Shown one piece after another: positions 20,334 to 30,448 of a DNA stretch of 64,000 nucleotides (position 1 is the first letter of the stretch; each line of letters opens with the position of its first letter). The stretch lies in contig NZ_CP150203.1 in the NCBI RefSeq assembly GCF_037969725.1, positions 4,480,001 through 4,544,000 of the forward strand, written 5' to 3'. Source of the DNA: Paenibacillus sp. FSL W8-0426 (lineage in GTDB: Bacteria; Bacillota; Bacilli; Paenibacillales; Paenibacillaceae). Below the pieces are notes generated by a model, which worked only from the letters and a program-made list of their open reading frames with translations, ran no database searches and was not told the DNA's origin. A program made the position numbers and the translations under genes.

Positions 20334-21164
20334 TCAACCTTTGACACTGCCGGCGGTCACACCTTCAATAATTTTCTCCTGCAGTATGGCGTAGATGACA
20401 ATAACAGGCACAACGCTGTATACGATTCCTGCGGACATCTGGGCATAGTTCATCTGATACTGATCACGAAACTGGACCATGCCTACAGGCAGGGTGCGCA
20501 GCTTATCTGTAGATAGGAAATAGTTGGCGAGCAAAAATTCGTTCCAGTTGCCGAGGAAATTCACGATAAATACCGTAACGATGGCTGGAACCGTAAGAGG
20601 TATCACTATTTTAGCAAAGATTCCCGGGGCCCTCAAGCCATCCATCACCGCTGCTTCTTCAATCTCTCCAGGGAGGGATCTTATGAATGCAGCCAGTATG
20701 ATGATCGTGAATGGAATCGCATTCGCTACATAAGGAACGATCAGAGCCAGATGCGTATCCAATATGCCAAGCTTGCGGACGAGCAAATAAATGGGCAGCA
20801 TCAGCGCATTATTCGGAATGAGCATGCCAGCCAGAACGAGACTGTACAGGAACAGGCTCCACTTGCGGTGTCTCATGCGGGTTACGGCAAAAGCAAACAT
20901 GGCCCCCAGTATAATGGTACCTGCCGAGGACAGAACCGAAATGTACATGCTGTTCCAGAAATACGTACCGATCTTGGCGTTGACCCAGGCTTCCACGTAA
21001 TTGCTGAACACCCAGTGGGTCGGCAGACTGAACGGATGGAGTGCGATCTCATTGTTATCCTGTTTGAATGAAGAGAAGATGACAAATAAAAAGGGAAACA
21101 GAATGGCGATTAAATACAGCATCAACAGCACATGAGGAATGGTGCTCCGTATACTCTTCACCAT
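20334..21164 (-). CDS. Carbohydrate ABC transporter permease (MalG type)
   Basis: A 276-aa inner-membrane permease of the CUT1 carbohydrate family with about six membrane helices. The cytoplasmic EAA loop, which docks to the ATPase, is visible as EEAAVMDGLRAPGIFAKIV. The start ATG overlaps the preceding permease stop (TGATG at 21166-21162). No ATPase gene lies in the operon; such systems in Bacillota commonly share a general MsmX-like ATPase encoded elsewhere (established for related systems, inferred here). Confidence 0.93.
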   Translation of the reverse strand: MVKSIRSTIPHVLLMLYLIAILFPFLFVIFSSFKQDNNEIALHPFSLPTHWVFSNYVEAWVNAKIGTYFWNSMYISVLSSAGTIILGAMFAFAVTRMRHRKWSLFLYSLVLAGMLIPNNALMLPIYLLVRKLGILDTHLALIVPYVANAIPFTIIILAAFIRSLPGEIEEAAVMDGLRAPGIFAKIVIPLTVPAIVTVFIVNFLGNWNEFLLANYFLSTDKLRTLPVGMVQFRDQYQMNYAQMSAGIVYSVVPVIVIYAILQEKIIEGVTAGSVKG

Positions 21165-22048
21165 CAATACTCCACCCTTTCGTTGTGCCTCGCTACCAAC
21201 AGCTGATATACAGCCGTAAGCACAAGTGTCAGCGCAAAGATCAGGACCGCGACGGTATTGCCGTAGCCGTATTTAAAATTGGTGATCGCGTATTTGATCA
21301 TATACGTGGCGAGCACCTCGGTGGACCCGGCGGGACCGCCTTTGGTCATGACAAGCACAATATCTGCCGCCTTCATCGCTCCGGCAATGGACAGCATGAT
21401 GACGACCGAAATAATGGGCCTGATCAAGGGCAGCGTGATTCGGGTGGCCCGCTGTACGGCCGTTGCACCATCGATGGCTGCAGCTTCCTCCAGGTCACGG
21501 GGAATGGCCAGAATAGCCGCCAGCACCATAACGATGTAAAATCCGGTCCACTGCCAGGCATTGGTTACCAGAATGGACAGCATCGCAAAGCGATTATCGG
21601 AGAGCCAATACACCGGCGGAATGCCAAACGTATTCAGCAGTTGGTTCAACAACCCGATGTTGGGCTCATAGATAAATCCCCACAAAATGCCGATGACCGC
21701 CGTTGACATAATGGAAGGTAAAAAAACAGCCGTTTTGTATAACCCCTTGAATCGTTTGACGTTGGCAATAAGCAATGAGAATAATACAATCAACGGAACC
21801 TGGATCAATACGGAAAACCCGATAAAAAAGCCGTTGTTCCGCGTGGAAATCCAAAACCGCTCATCAGACAACGCCTTGGCGTAATTCGACAAACCCACAA
21901 AGCGTGGGTCTGTCGAAACGCCGTTCCAGCTGGTCAAGCTATAATACAGGGAGCTGCCGATCGGATACAGAAAAAACATTACAAACAGAATCAATGCCGG
22001 CAATACAAACAGCGCATAGATCAGCGGGCTGCGGAGTGAAGTATTCAT
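21164..22048 (-). CDS. Carbohydrate ABC transporter permease (MalF type)
   Basis: A 294-aa CUT1 permease, partner of the downstream MalG-type gene. Six membrane helices are evident, starting with LIYALFVLPALILFVMFFLYP. The EAA loop reads EEAAAIDGATAVQRATRITL. Its stop codon shares a base with the next start codon. The gene follows the binding-protein gene by 51 bp, the usual order for this transporter class. Confidence 0.93.
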   Translation of the reverse strand: MNTSLRSPLIYALFVLPALILFVMFFLYPIGSSLYYSLTSWNGVSTDPRFVGLSNYAKALSDERFWISTRNNGFFIGFSVLIQVPLIVLFSLLIANVKRFKGLYKTAVFLPSIMSTAVIGILWGFIYEPNIGLLNQLLNTFGIPPVYWLSDNRFAMLSILVTNAWQWTGFYIVMVLAAILAIPRDLEEAAAIDGATAVQRATRITLPLIRPIISVVIMLSIAGAMKAADIVLVMTKGGPAGSTEVLATYMIKYAITNFKYGYGNTVAVLIFALTLVLTAVYQLLVARHNERVEY

Positions 22049-22099
22049 GTTCAGCCTCCTTCAGTAACTTCAGTTGCAGCGATGGTCCAGGTGTATCCG

Positions 22100-23464
22100 T
22101 TATTCCACGGATGCGTTCGCTTCCTCCTGAACTTGCTGCAGCTCCTCCGCCATCTTCTCCGGCGTGGTCTGCCCGCCGATCAGTTTTTGAATCTGCAGGT
22201 TGCTGATCTCGGTGGTTACATCCGCCTGAACCAGCGCGTCGAATGCCGGAAATGACGTTTTGGATGCATTCAGGACAGCAACGATTTCTTTCATCAGTTC
22301 ATCGGTAATACTGTCCGTCAATACCTTCTCATCCAGCTTCATGGCAGGCAGCACCCCATCTTCCACAAGTCCGCGCACCTGCATGTCTTCATTGTAGAAG
22401 TTTTTGATAAACGCTTTTACCGCCTCCAGCTTCTGAGGATCTTCCGCTACGGCTGCCGAGAAACCATAGCCATTATTGACGTCACGCATGAGTGAGGTCT
22501 GATCGCCCACTCCGTTCTCTACTGGCGGCATATTGAAAAATCCTACCTTGCCGATGAGCGATTCCCCGCTCTGTCCTTCCTTGAATACGGATGATTTCCA
22601 TGTTCCGTCATACATCAGTATCGCTTCGCCACTTGTGAATTGAGTCGTGTACTCTGCGTATTCGAAGCCGAGCTCGCCTTTTTTGAAATAACCCTTATCG
22701 ACCCATTCCTTATGCTTCGCAAAGCCTTGAACCACGCCCGGGTCGGTCCACTTGGCTTCACCTGTTGCAAACTTCGCGGTAATCTCGGGCCCGGCGTAAC
22801 GGGACCACAGATGGTTCGTTAACATCAGCGGGACCCAGCCCGCCTTGGAAGCAGATGCAAGCGGTACTTTGCCATCCGCTTTGATCTCGGCCAGCATGTT
22901 TTCCAGTTCAGCCATGGTGGTCGGTGCTTGCCAGCCCTTTTGTGCAAAATATTCTTTGTTGTAGAAAAAGCCTTCTCCCGAACCCCCGATCGGCAGTCCG
23001 TATACTTTGCCTTCATACGTGAACGGTTCAAGGGATGTAAACTGATCCTGGATGCCCAGCTCTTGCAAAATCGGCGTGAGATCCAGCAGCATGCCTTCCT
23101 TGGCATACACCTTCGAATCCGGACTGCCGAACAGTTCGAATATATCCGGCGGATTGCCGGCAGCCATCTCTCCGCGAAGCTTTTCCTTCCGGTTCACATC
23201 GGATTCGACCCCGTCCAGCGTAAAGGTCAGATTAGGCACCTCGCTCTCCACTTTGGCGACGACGTCCTGCAGAATGGCCAGCCGTTTCTGTTTATCCGCC
23301 CCTACTTGGGTGTGACGCAGCAGCATTTCCACCGGTTCCTTGCTCGTTTCCGGGGCCGAACCTGAGGCTCCCTGCGGATTTTCGTTCCCTGAGCCCGCAC
23401 ATGCAGCCAGCGTCCAGGAAGTGACAAGCAGCAGTGAGAGCAGCATGATCATTCTTTTTTTCAT
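22100..23464 (-). CDS. Extracellular sugar-binding lipoprotein (family 1)
   Basis: A 454-aa solute-binding protein, first gene of the six-gene operon. The signal peptide ends in the lipobox LAAC at about residue 21, followed by a Gly/Ser/Asn-rich tether. The mature part looks like the family 1 (MalE-like) fold, with the motif PPDIFELFGSPDSKVYAKEG in the expected place and several aromatic residues suited to stacking on sugars. The ATG follows GAGGAGGG. A TATAAT at 23517-23512 (minus strand) lies upstream with a poor -35 match, consistent with an activator-dependent promoter. The ligand is probably an amino-sugar oligosaccharide, judged from the operon's NagZ. Confidence 0.92.
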   Translation of the reverse strand: MKKRMIMLLSLLLVTSWTLAACAGSGNENPQGASGSAPETSKEPVEMLLRHTQVGADKQKRLAILQDVVAKVESEVPNLTFTLDGVESDVNRKEKLRGEMAAGNPPDIFELFGSPDSKVYAKEGMLLDLTPILQELGIQDQFTSLEPFTYEGKVYGLPIGGSGEGFFYNKEYFAQKGWQAPTTMAELENMLAEIKADGKVPLASASKAGWVPLMLTNHLWSRYAGPEITAKFATGEAKWTDPGVVQGFAKHKEWVDKGYFKKGELGFEYAEYTTQFTSGEAILMYDGTWKSSVFKEGQSGESLIGKVGFFNMPPVENGVGDQTSLMRDVNNGYGFSAAVAEDPQKLEAVKAFIKNFYNEDMQVRGLVEDGVLPAMKLDEKVLTDSITDELMKEIVAVLNASKTSFPAFDALVQADVTTEISNLQIQKLIGGQTTPEKMAEELQQVQEEANASVE

Positions 23465-23615
23465 CGTCGTTGACCCTCCTCGGCATTTTGCGCTTTTGGT
23501 TTTACACTCTGATTATAAAAAGCCGGAGCTTCCATCGTAAGGATGACAATTCATCAATGAGGGGATAAAATCCTTCACTGAACAAGCCTCTTCGTGTTCC
23601 TCCTGTAAAATGCAA

Positions 23616-23654
23616 CAAAAAAACAGTCTCGGCGACATCGGTCGCAAAGACTGC
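23616..23654 (-). terminator. Terminator of pflA
   Basis: AGTCT..CGAC and GTCG..AGACT form the stem; TTTTTTT follows on the minus strand. It separates the pfl operon from the sugar operon. Confidence 0.85.
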
Positions 23655-23711
23655 CTGAATAGCGGATCCATATATACGTTTGTTGATTTCTAGCAGACCC
23701 ATGGATCTGGA

Positions 23712-24464
23712 TCATTTCGTCCCAGCAAGTGTGCCAGCCGTTTCCTTCCGGCCCTGTTCAATCAGGCGATACGCCCGTTCCACCTCTTCTTCGGTTGGAG
23801 AAGGCACGCCATCGAGCGGGTACACCTTACCCAGCGCCTGCCATTTGTAGATGCCCATCTGGTGATAGGGCAAAATCTCAAACTTCTCTACCCCGTTCAA
23901 CGTGCCGATATATCGGCCCAGATTAAGCAAATCCTGCTCATCATTATGAATGCCGGGCACGTATACGTGGCGAATCCACATTTTCCGATCATGATCGGAT
24001 AACCAGCGGGCCATACGAAGCGTTCTCTCATTGGATTTCCCGGTAAGCTGGATATGCTTTTCATCATCGATATGCTTCAGGTCCAGCATGACCAGATCGG
24101 TATGGTCCAACAAGTCAAGAATGCGATCCGGTTCATTGTAGCCGTTGCTGTCTAAGGTAGTATGCAGTCCCCAACGCCGCTTCACTTCTTTGAAAACTTG
24201 GGCCACAAAATGAGCCTGCAGCGTCGGTTCACCTCCCGACACCGTAAGTCCGCCACCGGAACTGCGATAATAGGTCAAGTAGGGCTCGATTTCCGCAAGA
24301 ACTTCTTCCACGCTCATATCCCGGCCCCCATCAAGCGCCCATGTATCCGGGTTGTGGCAATACTGGCATTTCAGATGACATCCTTGCATAAATAGCACGA
24401 AGCGGATGCCTGGGCCGTCAACCGTCCCGAAAGTTTCGAGTGAGTGAATATGTCCGTTAACCAT
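23712..24464 (-). CDS. pflA: Pyruvate formate-lyase activating enzyme
   Basis: A 250-aa radical-SAM enzyme that installs the glycyl radical on PflB under anaerobic conditions. The cluster motif is CHLKCQYCHNPD (CxxxCxxC). The glycine-rich SAM contact SGGEPTLQ follows at the usual distance. Start preceded by GGAAGAGG. It sits 56 bp downstream of pflB and is likely co-transcribed from the Fnr-controlled promoter. Confidence 0.95.
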   Translation of the reverse strand: MVNGHIHSLETFGTVDGPGIRFVLFMQGCHLKCQYCHNPDTWALDGGRDMSVEEVLAEIEPYLTYYRSSGGGLTVSGGEPTLQAHFVAQVFKEVKRRWGLHTTLDSNGYNEPDRILDLLDHTDLVMLDLKHIDDEKHIQLTGKSNERTLRMARWLSDHDRKMWIRHVYVPGIHNDEQDLLNLGRYIGTLNGVEKFEILPYHQMGIYKWQALGKVYPLDGVPSPTEEEVERAYRLIEQGRKETAGTLAGTK

Positions 24465-24520
24465 GCTGCCTCTTCCTTTCTTTTCCGCATCCGCTGTGCG
24501 TTTATGTTGTTTCTTCTCTA

Positions 24521-26779
24521 TTACATCGAACCGTGGAACGTACGGTTAATGACGTCGAGCTGTTGTTCGCGAGTCAGCTTGATGAAGTTGACGGCATAAC
24601 CCGATACCCGAACGGTCAGCTGCGGATAGTTTTCCGGATGCTCCATCGCATCGATCAGCTGTTGACGGTCAAACACGTTGACGTTCAGATGATGAGCGCC
24701 TTGGCCAAAATATCCGTCCATCATGGCGACAAGGTTGGATTTACGGATATCGCCCTCTTTACCCAGTGCTTTAGGCACGATGGAGAACGTGTTGGAGATA
24801 CCATCAAGGCTGTGCTCGTAAGGCAATTTGGCTACAGAGCCAAGGGAAGCAAGGGCCCCTTTTTTGTCGCGTCCGTGCATAGGGTTGGCTCCCGGAGCAA
24901 ACGGTTCGCCCGCTTTGCGTCCATCCGGCGTTGTGCCTGTTTTCTTGCCATATACCACGTTCGATGTAATGGTCAGCACGGATTGGGTAGGCAGTGCGTT
25001 GCGATAAGCTTTGTGTTTCCGGATCATGCCCATGAAAGATTCGACCAGTTCAACCGCAATGCTGTCTACACGATCATCGTTGTTGCCGTAGCAAGGGAAT
25101 TCGCCTTCGATTTCGAAGTCGACCGCGATGCCTTGCTCGTTGCGGATCGGTTTGACTTTGGCGTATTTGATCGCGCTCAGGGAATCGGCGGCTACCGACA
25201 ATCCGGCGATGCCGCAAGCCATCGTACGCAGGATGTCACGGTCGTGCAATGCCATTTCGATGCGTTCATAGCTGTATTTGTCGTGCATGTAGTGAATGAC
25301 GTTCAGCGTGTTCATGTACAGTTTGGCCAGCCATTCCATCATCGGTTTGAAGCGTTTCAGCACTTCGTTGTAATCGAGCACCTCGGTGGTGATCGCCGGA
25401 TATTCCGGTCCGACCTGCGCGCCCGATTTTTCGTCGCGTCCACCGTTGATCGCATACAGCAGCGCTTTGGCCAAGTTGGCGCGGGCGCCGAAGAACTGCA
25501 TTTGTTTGCCGATCTTCATCGCGGATACGCAGCAGGCAATGCCGTAATCGTCGCCATAGATCGGGCGCATCAAATCGTCGTTTTCATATTGGATCGAGCT
25601 CGTTTCGATCGAAACTTTAGTGCAATATTCCTTGAACGCTTCCGGCAGCTTCACGGACCAGAGAACCGTCAAATTCGGTTCTGGTGCAGGGCCCAAATTA
25701 TAGAGCGTGTGCAGGAAACGGAAGCTGTTTTTGGTTACGCGGGTTTCGCCGTTAACGGACATTCCGCCGATGGATTCGGTAACCCAGGTCGGGTCGCCGC
25801 TGAACAACTCGTTGTAATCCGGCGTGCGCAGAAATTTCACGATGCGCAGTTTCATGACGAAATGATCGACCAGCTCTTGCGCCTGTTCTTCGGTCAGCAC
25901 GCCTTCCTGCAGGTCGCGCTCGATGTAAATGTCCAGGAAAGAGGATACCCGTCCGAGAGACATTGCCGCACCGTTTTGTTCCTTGATGGCAGCCAGGTAG
26001 CCGAAGTACAGCCATTGGAAAGCTTCTTTGGCGTTGGTGGCCGGCAAGGAGATATCGAAGCCGTGCATTTCGCCCAACTGCTTCAGTTCTTGCAGCGCAC
26101 GAATCTGTTCGGAGATCTCTTCGCGCAGACGAATGACATCTTCGTCCATGGCGTCCACTTCCAGCGAATTCAGCTGTGATTTTTTGTCCCGGATCAGGAA
26201 GTCTACACCGTACAAGGCCACTCGACGATAGTCGCCGATGATGCGGCCGCGGCCGTATGCATCCGGAAGGCCGGTAATGATCCCCGCTTTGCGCGCTGCG
26301 CGCATTTCGGATGTATAGGCATCGAACACGCCTTGGTTATGCGTTTTGCGAATGTTCGTGAATATGTCAATGACTTCTTGAGGCATCTCGAAACCGTAAG
26401 CCTGACATGCATCAATCATCATGCGAATGCCGCCGAACGGCTGAATGGAACGTTTGAACGGAGCATCGGTCTGAACGCCGACGATCTGTTCTTTCTCTTT
26501 ATCCAGATAACCCGGCTGATGGGACACGATCGTGGAAGGCGTATTCACGTCCACGTCCAGGACACCGCCGTTCTCGCGTTCCTTTTTCGTCAAATCGGAA
26601 ACGATTTCCCACAGGTCCTTCGTATTTTGGGTTGCGCCTGCAAGGAACTCTTCGTCCCCGTAATACGGCGTCAGGTTGCGCACCAGAAAATCGTTTACGT
26701 CTACGGATCTGTTCCAAGTACCTTTGACAAAGTTTCTCCAGCCTGCTTGCACTTTGACATCTTTTTCAATCACCGACAT
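24521..26779 (-). CDS. pflB: Formate acetyltransferase (pyruvate formate-lyase)
   Basis: A 752-aa glycyl-radical enzyme converting pyruvate and CoA to acetyl-CoA and formate in anaerobic fermentation. The adjacent catalytic cysteines Cys416-Cys417 (GIACCVSAM) and the radical glycine Gly727 in RVSGYAVNF are intact. The ATG at 26779 has GGAGGG nine bases upstream. Acetyl-CoA from this reaction can be reduced to ethanol by the neighbouring AdhE. Regulation by oxygen and redox state is visible upstream (see the Fnr and Rex-like sites). Confidence 0.97.
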   Translation of the reverse strand: MSVIEKDVKVQAGWRNFVKGTWNRSVDVNDFLVRNLTPYYGDEEFLAGATQNTKDLWEIVSDLTKKERENGGVLDVDVNTPSTIVSHQPGYLDKEKEQIVGVQTDAPFKRSIQPFGGIRMMIDACQAYGFEMPQEVIDIFTNIRKTHNQGVFDAYTSEMRAARKAGIITGLPDAYGRGRIIGDYRRVALYGVDFLIRDKKSQLNSLEVDAMDEDVIRLREEISEQIRALQELKQLGEMHGFDISLPATNAKEAFQWLYFGYLAAIKEQNGAAMSLGRVSSFLDIYIERDLQEGVLTEEQAQELVDHFVMKLRIVKFLRTPDYNELFSGDPTWVTESIGGMSVNGETRVTKNSFRFLHTLYNLGPAPEPNLTVLWSVKLPEAFKEYCTKVSIETSSIQYENDDLMRPIYGDDYGIACCVSAMKIGKQMQFFGARANLAKALLYAINGGRDEKSGAQVGPEYPAITTEVLDYNEVLKRFKPMMEWLAKLYMNTLNVIHYMHDKYSYERIEMALHDRDILRTMACGIAGLSVAADSLSAIKYAKVKPIRNEQGIAVDFEIEGEFPCYGNNDDRVDSIAVELVESFMGMIRKHKAYRNALPTQSVLTITSNVVYGKKTGTTPDGRKAGEPFAPGANPMHGRDKKGALASLGSVAKLPYEHSLDGISNTFSIVPKALGKEGDIRKSNLVAMMDGYFGQGAHHLNVNVFDRQQLIDAMEHPENYPQLTVRVSGYAVNFIKLTREQQLDVINRTFHGSM

Positions 26780-26860
26780 CGTTAATCCCTCCGTAATTTG
26801 GATTTCCGGACACGGGACAGGTTGTCTCGCACGTCGCATCCGTGTCCAGAACCGCGATAT

Positions 26861-26880
26861 AATGTGAAGATTTTCACATA
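26861..26880. promoter_or_regulatory. Rex-like operator in the pflB leader
   Basis: TGTGAA-N4-TTCACA (26863-26878) is an exact match to the Rex core and also fits TGTGA-N6-TCACA. It lies about 65-80 bp inside the predicted transcript, and no -10 box sits 29 bp beyond it, so a roadblock or repressor role (Rex, high NADH relieves) is more likely than activation by Fnr. Confidence 0.6.
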
Positions 26881-26947
26881 TGCCGGATCGATACTCTCTC
26901 TTATAGGAACCCGGAACCGCGGAATTAATTGTTTTCTTTCTGTTTTC

Positions 26948-26990
26948 ATTATACGTTTACGTTGTTTCACACTCTGTGATTTTTATCACA
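26948..26990 (-). promoter_or_regulatory. Fnr-activated promoter of pflBA
   Basis: TGTGA-N6-TCACA lies at 26990-26975 and TATAAT at 26953-26948 on the minus strand. The centre of the palindrome falls 41.5 bp before the start predicted from TATAAT, the classical class II CRP/Fnr position. The adhE promoter shows the same geometry. Confidence 0.8.
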
Positions 26991-27030
26991 AAGTCAGTGA
27001 GCTTCTTCACTCCACCATTGCTGAATCATA

Positions 27031-27049
27031 GTGAATTACATTAATTCAC
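27031..27049. promoter_or_regulatory. Perfect 19-bp palindrome upstream of pflB
   Basis: GTGAATTA-CAT-TAATTCAC has 8-bp arms and a 3-bp centre. The spacing does not fit Fnr or Rex. It lies about 80 bp upstream of the predicted pflB promoter and could be another operator or the edge of the neighbouring repeat remnant. Confidence 0.4.
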
Positions 27050-27292
27050 ATTAGCCACTGCGAGAGTAGAACAACTTCCGATCGCAATCCACTCCATATC
27101 TCCCGATTGAATTTTATCAACTGAACAAAGAACATTTACATTTACACTTGCCCACTCCGATGACAGAACTACCTTCCGATCACTGTTATCCCCCGAGTTT
27201 TTTTGATCCATTTTTCAAAGGATACACTCCCGGGATAAAGGCGAACGCTTCGCTTCTTCAGGTTATTTCTGTCCCTCCGTTGTCGTGTGAAT
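27050..27292. repeat. Dispersed palindromic repeat, copy E (diverged, with a partial duplication)
   Basis: The segment 27143-27292 follows the family order: CTTCCGATC, CTGTTATCCCC, a TTTTTTT tract, GGGATAAAGGCGAACGCTTCGCTTCT, split here into GGGATAAAGGCGAACG and CTTCGCTTCT, then CTCCGTTGTCGTGTG. A second left-arm fragment (CACATTAGCCACTGCGAG, CTTCCGATCGC) occurs at about 27047-27090. The typical TATATAAACCG ends are lost. Confidence 0.65.
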
Positions 27293-27342
27293 TGTTGAAT
27301 TCAACAGATACCGCAAGGGTTCCGTTGAACAGAAAGACGGCA

Positions 27343-27375
27343 ATCGGGGCTCCCCATTTCGGGGAACCCTGATCC
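27343..27375 (-). terminator. Probable terminator of adhE
   Basis: GGTTCCCCGAAATGGGGAGCC forms a strong hairpin about 50 bp after the adhE stop, flanked by a weaker complementary GATC/GATT. The T-run is poor, so efficiency is uncertain. Confidence 0.55.
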
Positions 27376-27421
27376 TATTGCCTTAACCTCAAACGAATGG
27401 TTTGCTATGCTGCACTATTGT

Positions 27422-30034
27422 TTATTCAAACCGTCCATAGAAGGCGTTGCGGTATACATCGGCTAGTTCGGTAACCAGCGGCATCTTCGGATTGGCCGTT
27501 GTACATTGGTCCTCGAATGCACGGTCGGCCAGATAGTCTACGCGTGATTCGAAATCTTTCGGATCGAATCCGAGCTCCTGGAACGATTCCTCGATGCCCA
27601 GCGTTTTGTTCAGCTTGCGGATGGCGTTGATCAGGCTGTTGACGCCTTCTTCAGTCGTGCGTGCCGGCAGCCCGAGGATGCGGGCAATCTCGGCATAACG
27701 CTCATCGGCAACGAAGTGCGAATATTTCGGGAACGAAGCGAATTTGCTCGGTTTTTTCGCATTGTAGCGAATGACGTGCGGCATCAGGATTGCATTGGTG
27801 CGTCCATGCGCGGTGTGGTACTGACCGCCCCATTTATGCGCAAGGCTGTGGTTGATGCCCAAGAACGCATTCGCGAAAGCCATACCTGCGATCGTCGATG
27901 CATTATGCATTTTTTCGCGGGCGAGTTTGTCGCCTTGCAAAGCCGATTGCTCCAGGTATTGGAACACCAGTTGGATCGCTTTGATCGCCAAACCGTCCGT
28001 ATAATCGTTCGCCATGACCGACACATAAGCTTCGATCGCGTGGGTCAGAACGTCCATGCCCGTATCCGCCACTGCGGTTCTCGGCAAGCTGTACACAAAC
28101 TCCGGATCCACGATAGCCACGTCAGGCGTCAATTCGTAATCAGCCAGCGGATATTTCGTATTGCCTTTCTCTTTGTCCGTAATGACCGCGAACGAGGTAA
28201 CCTCCGATCCTGTACCGGATGTCGTCGGAATGGCTACGAATTTCGCTTTGATGCCCAACCGCGGATATTTATAGATCCGTTTGCGGATGTCCATAAATTT
28301 TTGCTTCAGGTTGTTGAAGTCGGTATCCGGGTATTCGTAGAACAGCCACATCGCTTTCGCGGCATCCATCGGCGAACCGCCGCCGAGGGCGATGATGCAG
28401 TCCGGCTGGAAGCGATTCATCATCTCGGTTCCGCGATTAACCGTCGTTGTCGATGGATCGGGTTCGACTTCGGAGAACACTTCGATCGCAACCGGAGTCT
28501 GGCGCTGACGCAGGTAATGCTCTACTTTTTCCACATATCCAAGCTTCACCATCACAGGGTCCGTAATGATGGCAACGCGGGTGATGTCCGGCATTTTGGC
28601 GAGATATTGCGTTGCGCCTTTTTCGAAATAGACTTTGTTCGGCACTTTGAACCATTGCATATTCACGGTACGGCGAGCCACCCTTTTCACGTTGATTAAG
28701 TTGACGGCAGATACGTTCGACGACGTCGAGTTGCGTCCATACGAGCCGCAGCCCAGCGTCAGGGACGGAATGTTCGTATTGTAAATATCGCCGATCGCCC
28801 CATGCGTGGATGGCGAGTTGACCAGAATCCGGCCTGTTTGCAAACGATCCGCAAATTTGGTGATGACATCTTCATTGTTCGAATGGATCACCGAGGAGTG
28901 GCCCATGCCGCCAAAAGCAACCACTTCCGCTGCGCGCTCAATGCCTTCGGCTGCGTTTTTCACTTTGTAGCAAGCCAGCACCGGGCTCAGTTTTTCGGCC
29001 GACAGCGGGTATTTCGTGCCTACGCCTTCGATTTCGGCAACGAGGATTTTGGTGCCTACCGGAACGTCAATGCCGCACAGTTCGGCGATTTTGACGGCGG
29101 ATTGGCCTACGATCGCCGGATTGACCGCACATTTATCGACATTGATCACGCCTGGCGTCAACTTTGCCAGCTCTTCTTTGTTCACAAAGTAACAGCCGCT
29201 GGCGATCATTTTCTTTTTCACCTGGTCGAAAATCGCTTCTTCGATGATGACGGCTTGCTCGGATGCGCAGATCATGCCGTTGTCGAACGATTTGGACAGA
29301 ATCAGGTCGGTCACCGCCTGGTTGATGTCCGCGCTTTTCTCAATGAAGCAAGGAACGTTACCTGGTCCGACACCCAGTGCCGGTTTACCACAGCTGTATG
29401 CGGCCCGTACCATGCCTGATCCGCCTGTGGCCAGAATAAGCGCTACGTCAGGGTGATTCATCAGGGCATTGGTCCGATCCATGGAAGGATCGTCGATCCA
29501 TTGGATGCAATCGGCCGGAGCACCATGCTTCACGGCTGCTTCAAGCAGGATTTTGGCAGCTTCACGGCTGCAGTTTTGTGCGGACGGATGGAATCCAAAG
29601 ATGATCGGGTTGCGCGTTTTGATGGAGATCAGCGCTTTGAACATCGTGGTGGACGTTGGATTCGTAACCGGTGTGATCCCCATAATGATGCCCACCGGTT
29701 CGGCAATTTTCTGGAAGCTGTCGAATTCGTTGTCTTCGATCACGCCTACCGTTTTGTCGTATTTAATGCTGTGATAAATATATTCCGTGGCAAAAATGTT
29801 TTTAGTGATTTTATCCTCATACACGCCTCGACCTGTTTCTTCGACGGCCATTTTGGCAAGCATCATGTGTTTGTCGAGTCCTGCGAGTGCCATCGCCTGC
29901 ACGATTCGGTCGATCTGCTCCTGATCCATGGACATGAACGCTGCGTGTGCCTTGTTTGCTTTGTCAATCAACGTTTGGATATACTGGCCTGCTGTCGGTT
30001 CTTTTACTGGGGCGACTTCGTTCTTTACAGCCAT
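27422..30034 (-). CDS. adhE: Bifunctional acetaldehyde-CoA / alcohol dehydrogenase
   Basis: An 870-aa fusion enzyme reducing acetyl-CoA to acetaldehyde and then ethanol, regenerating NAD+ in fermentation. The N-terminal aldehyde dehydrogenase half carries the catalytic Cys in NGMICASEQ. The C-terminal iron-dependent alcohol dehydrogenase half shows [13 protein letters not shown] for NAD binding and metal-ligand histidines in [22 protein letters not shown] and TAHGR. The ATG at 30034 has AGGAGG nine bases upstream; the ATG at 30043 abuts that site. Complements PflB, and its promoter has the same Fnr geometry. Confidence 0.97.
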   Translation of the reverse strand: MAVKNEVAPVKEPTAGQYIQTLIDKANKAHAAFMSMDQEQIDRIVQAMALAGLDKHMMLAKMAVEETGRGVYEDKITKNIFATEYIYHSIKYDKTVGVIEDNEFDSFQKIAEPVGIIMGITPVTNPTSTTMFKALISIKTRNPIIFGFHPSAQNCSREAAKILLEAAVKHGAPADCIQWIDDPSMDRTNALMNHPDVALILATGGSGMVRAAYSCGKPALGVGPGNVPCFIEKSADINQAVTDLILSKSFDNGMICASEQAVIIEEAIFDQVKKKMIASGCYFVNKEELAKLTPGVINVDKCAVNPAIVGQSAVKIAELCGIDVPVGTKILVAEIEGVGTKYPLSAEKLSPVLACYKVKNAAEGIERAAEVVAFGGMGHSSVIHSNNEDVITKFADRLQTGRILVNSPSTHGAIGDIYNTNIPSLTLGCGSYGRNSTSSNVSAVNLINVKRVARRTVNMQWFKVPNKVYFEKGATQYLAKMPDITRVAIITDPVMVKLGYVEKVEHYLRQRQTPVAIEVFSEVEPDPSTTTVNRGTEMMNRFQPDCIIALGGGSPMDAAKAMWLFYEYPDTDFNNLKQKFMDIRKRIYKYPRLGIKAKFVAIPTTSGTGSEVTSFAVITDKEKGNTKYPLADYELTPDVAIVDPEFVYSLPRTAVADTGMDVLTHAIEAYVSVMANDYTDGLAIKAIQLVFQYLEQSALQGDKLAREKMHNASTIAGMAFANAFLGINHSLAHKWGGQYHTAHGRTNAILMPHVIRYNAKKPSKFASFPKYSHFVADERYAEIARILGLPARTTEEGVNSLINAIRKLNKTLGIEESFQELGFDPKDFESRVDYLADRAFEDQCTTANPKMPLVTELADVYRNAFYGRFE

Positions 30035-30086
30035 CTCCCTCATCCTCCTAAAGGTTCGTATTGTTTGTCTCTCTGCTTACGATCAC

Positions 30087-30129
30087 ATCGTACCATGGCG
30101 AATTCGGTCGGTATGTGATTTTTTTCACA
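30087..30129 (-). promoter_or_regulatory. Fnr-type promoter of adhE
   Basis: TGTGA-N6-TCACA at 30129-30114 is centred 41.5 bp before the start predicted from an extended -10, TGGTACGAT (hexamer 30092-30087). The weak hexamer with TGn extension is typical of activator-dependent promoters. Confidence 0.75.
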
Positions 30130-30232
30130 AAGTATAACAAATTTAATTTATGTTTTGGAGCTTTGTTCCACTCCCCTTACAGCTCTTCATATTTAAAATG
30201 ATATTCTGTCATCATCATCCTTTCCTTAGAAA

Positions 30233-30248
30233 AGTGAATTTAATCACA
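30233..30248. promoter_or_regulatory. Fnr-like site upstream of fnr
   Basis: AGTGA-N6-TCACA differs from the pflB/adhE sites by one base. It lies about 200 bp before the fnr start codon; no matching -10 is seen 29 bp downstream, so if functional it is auto-regulatory by a different geometry. The remainder of 30250-30448 shows no other signal I can support. Confidence 0.45.
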
Positions 30249-30448
30249 ATGTTTGAAATATTGCCATTTTTGCCTCCTTCCCAGCCCCTGCATTAGGTAT
30301 ATACTGAACTTAAAAATTGAACCACCGCAATTTGTACCGTCCCTCACCGGCCGGATTCACCTGATCAGGACGGCGGCTTGCGGCGAACCACGGCAGCTCA
30401 TTCACCTACATGAAAGAACGCCGGCGGATACAAAGGGGAGATAGACTT

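Noticed and set aside
24533..26179. 548-codon open frame on the plus strand across pflB
   Set aside because: It is antisense to a gene with intact catalytic residues; its product is rich in His, Arg, Gln and Phe and matches no family. Long antisense frames are expected in GC-moderate, strongly biased genes.
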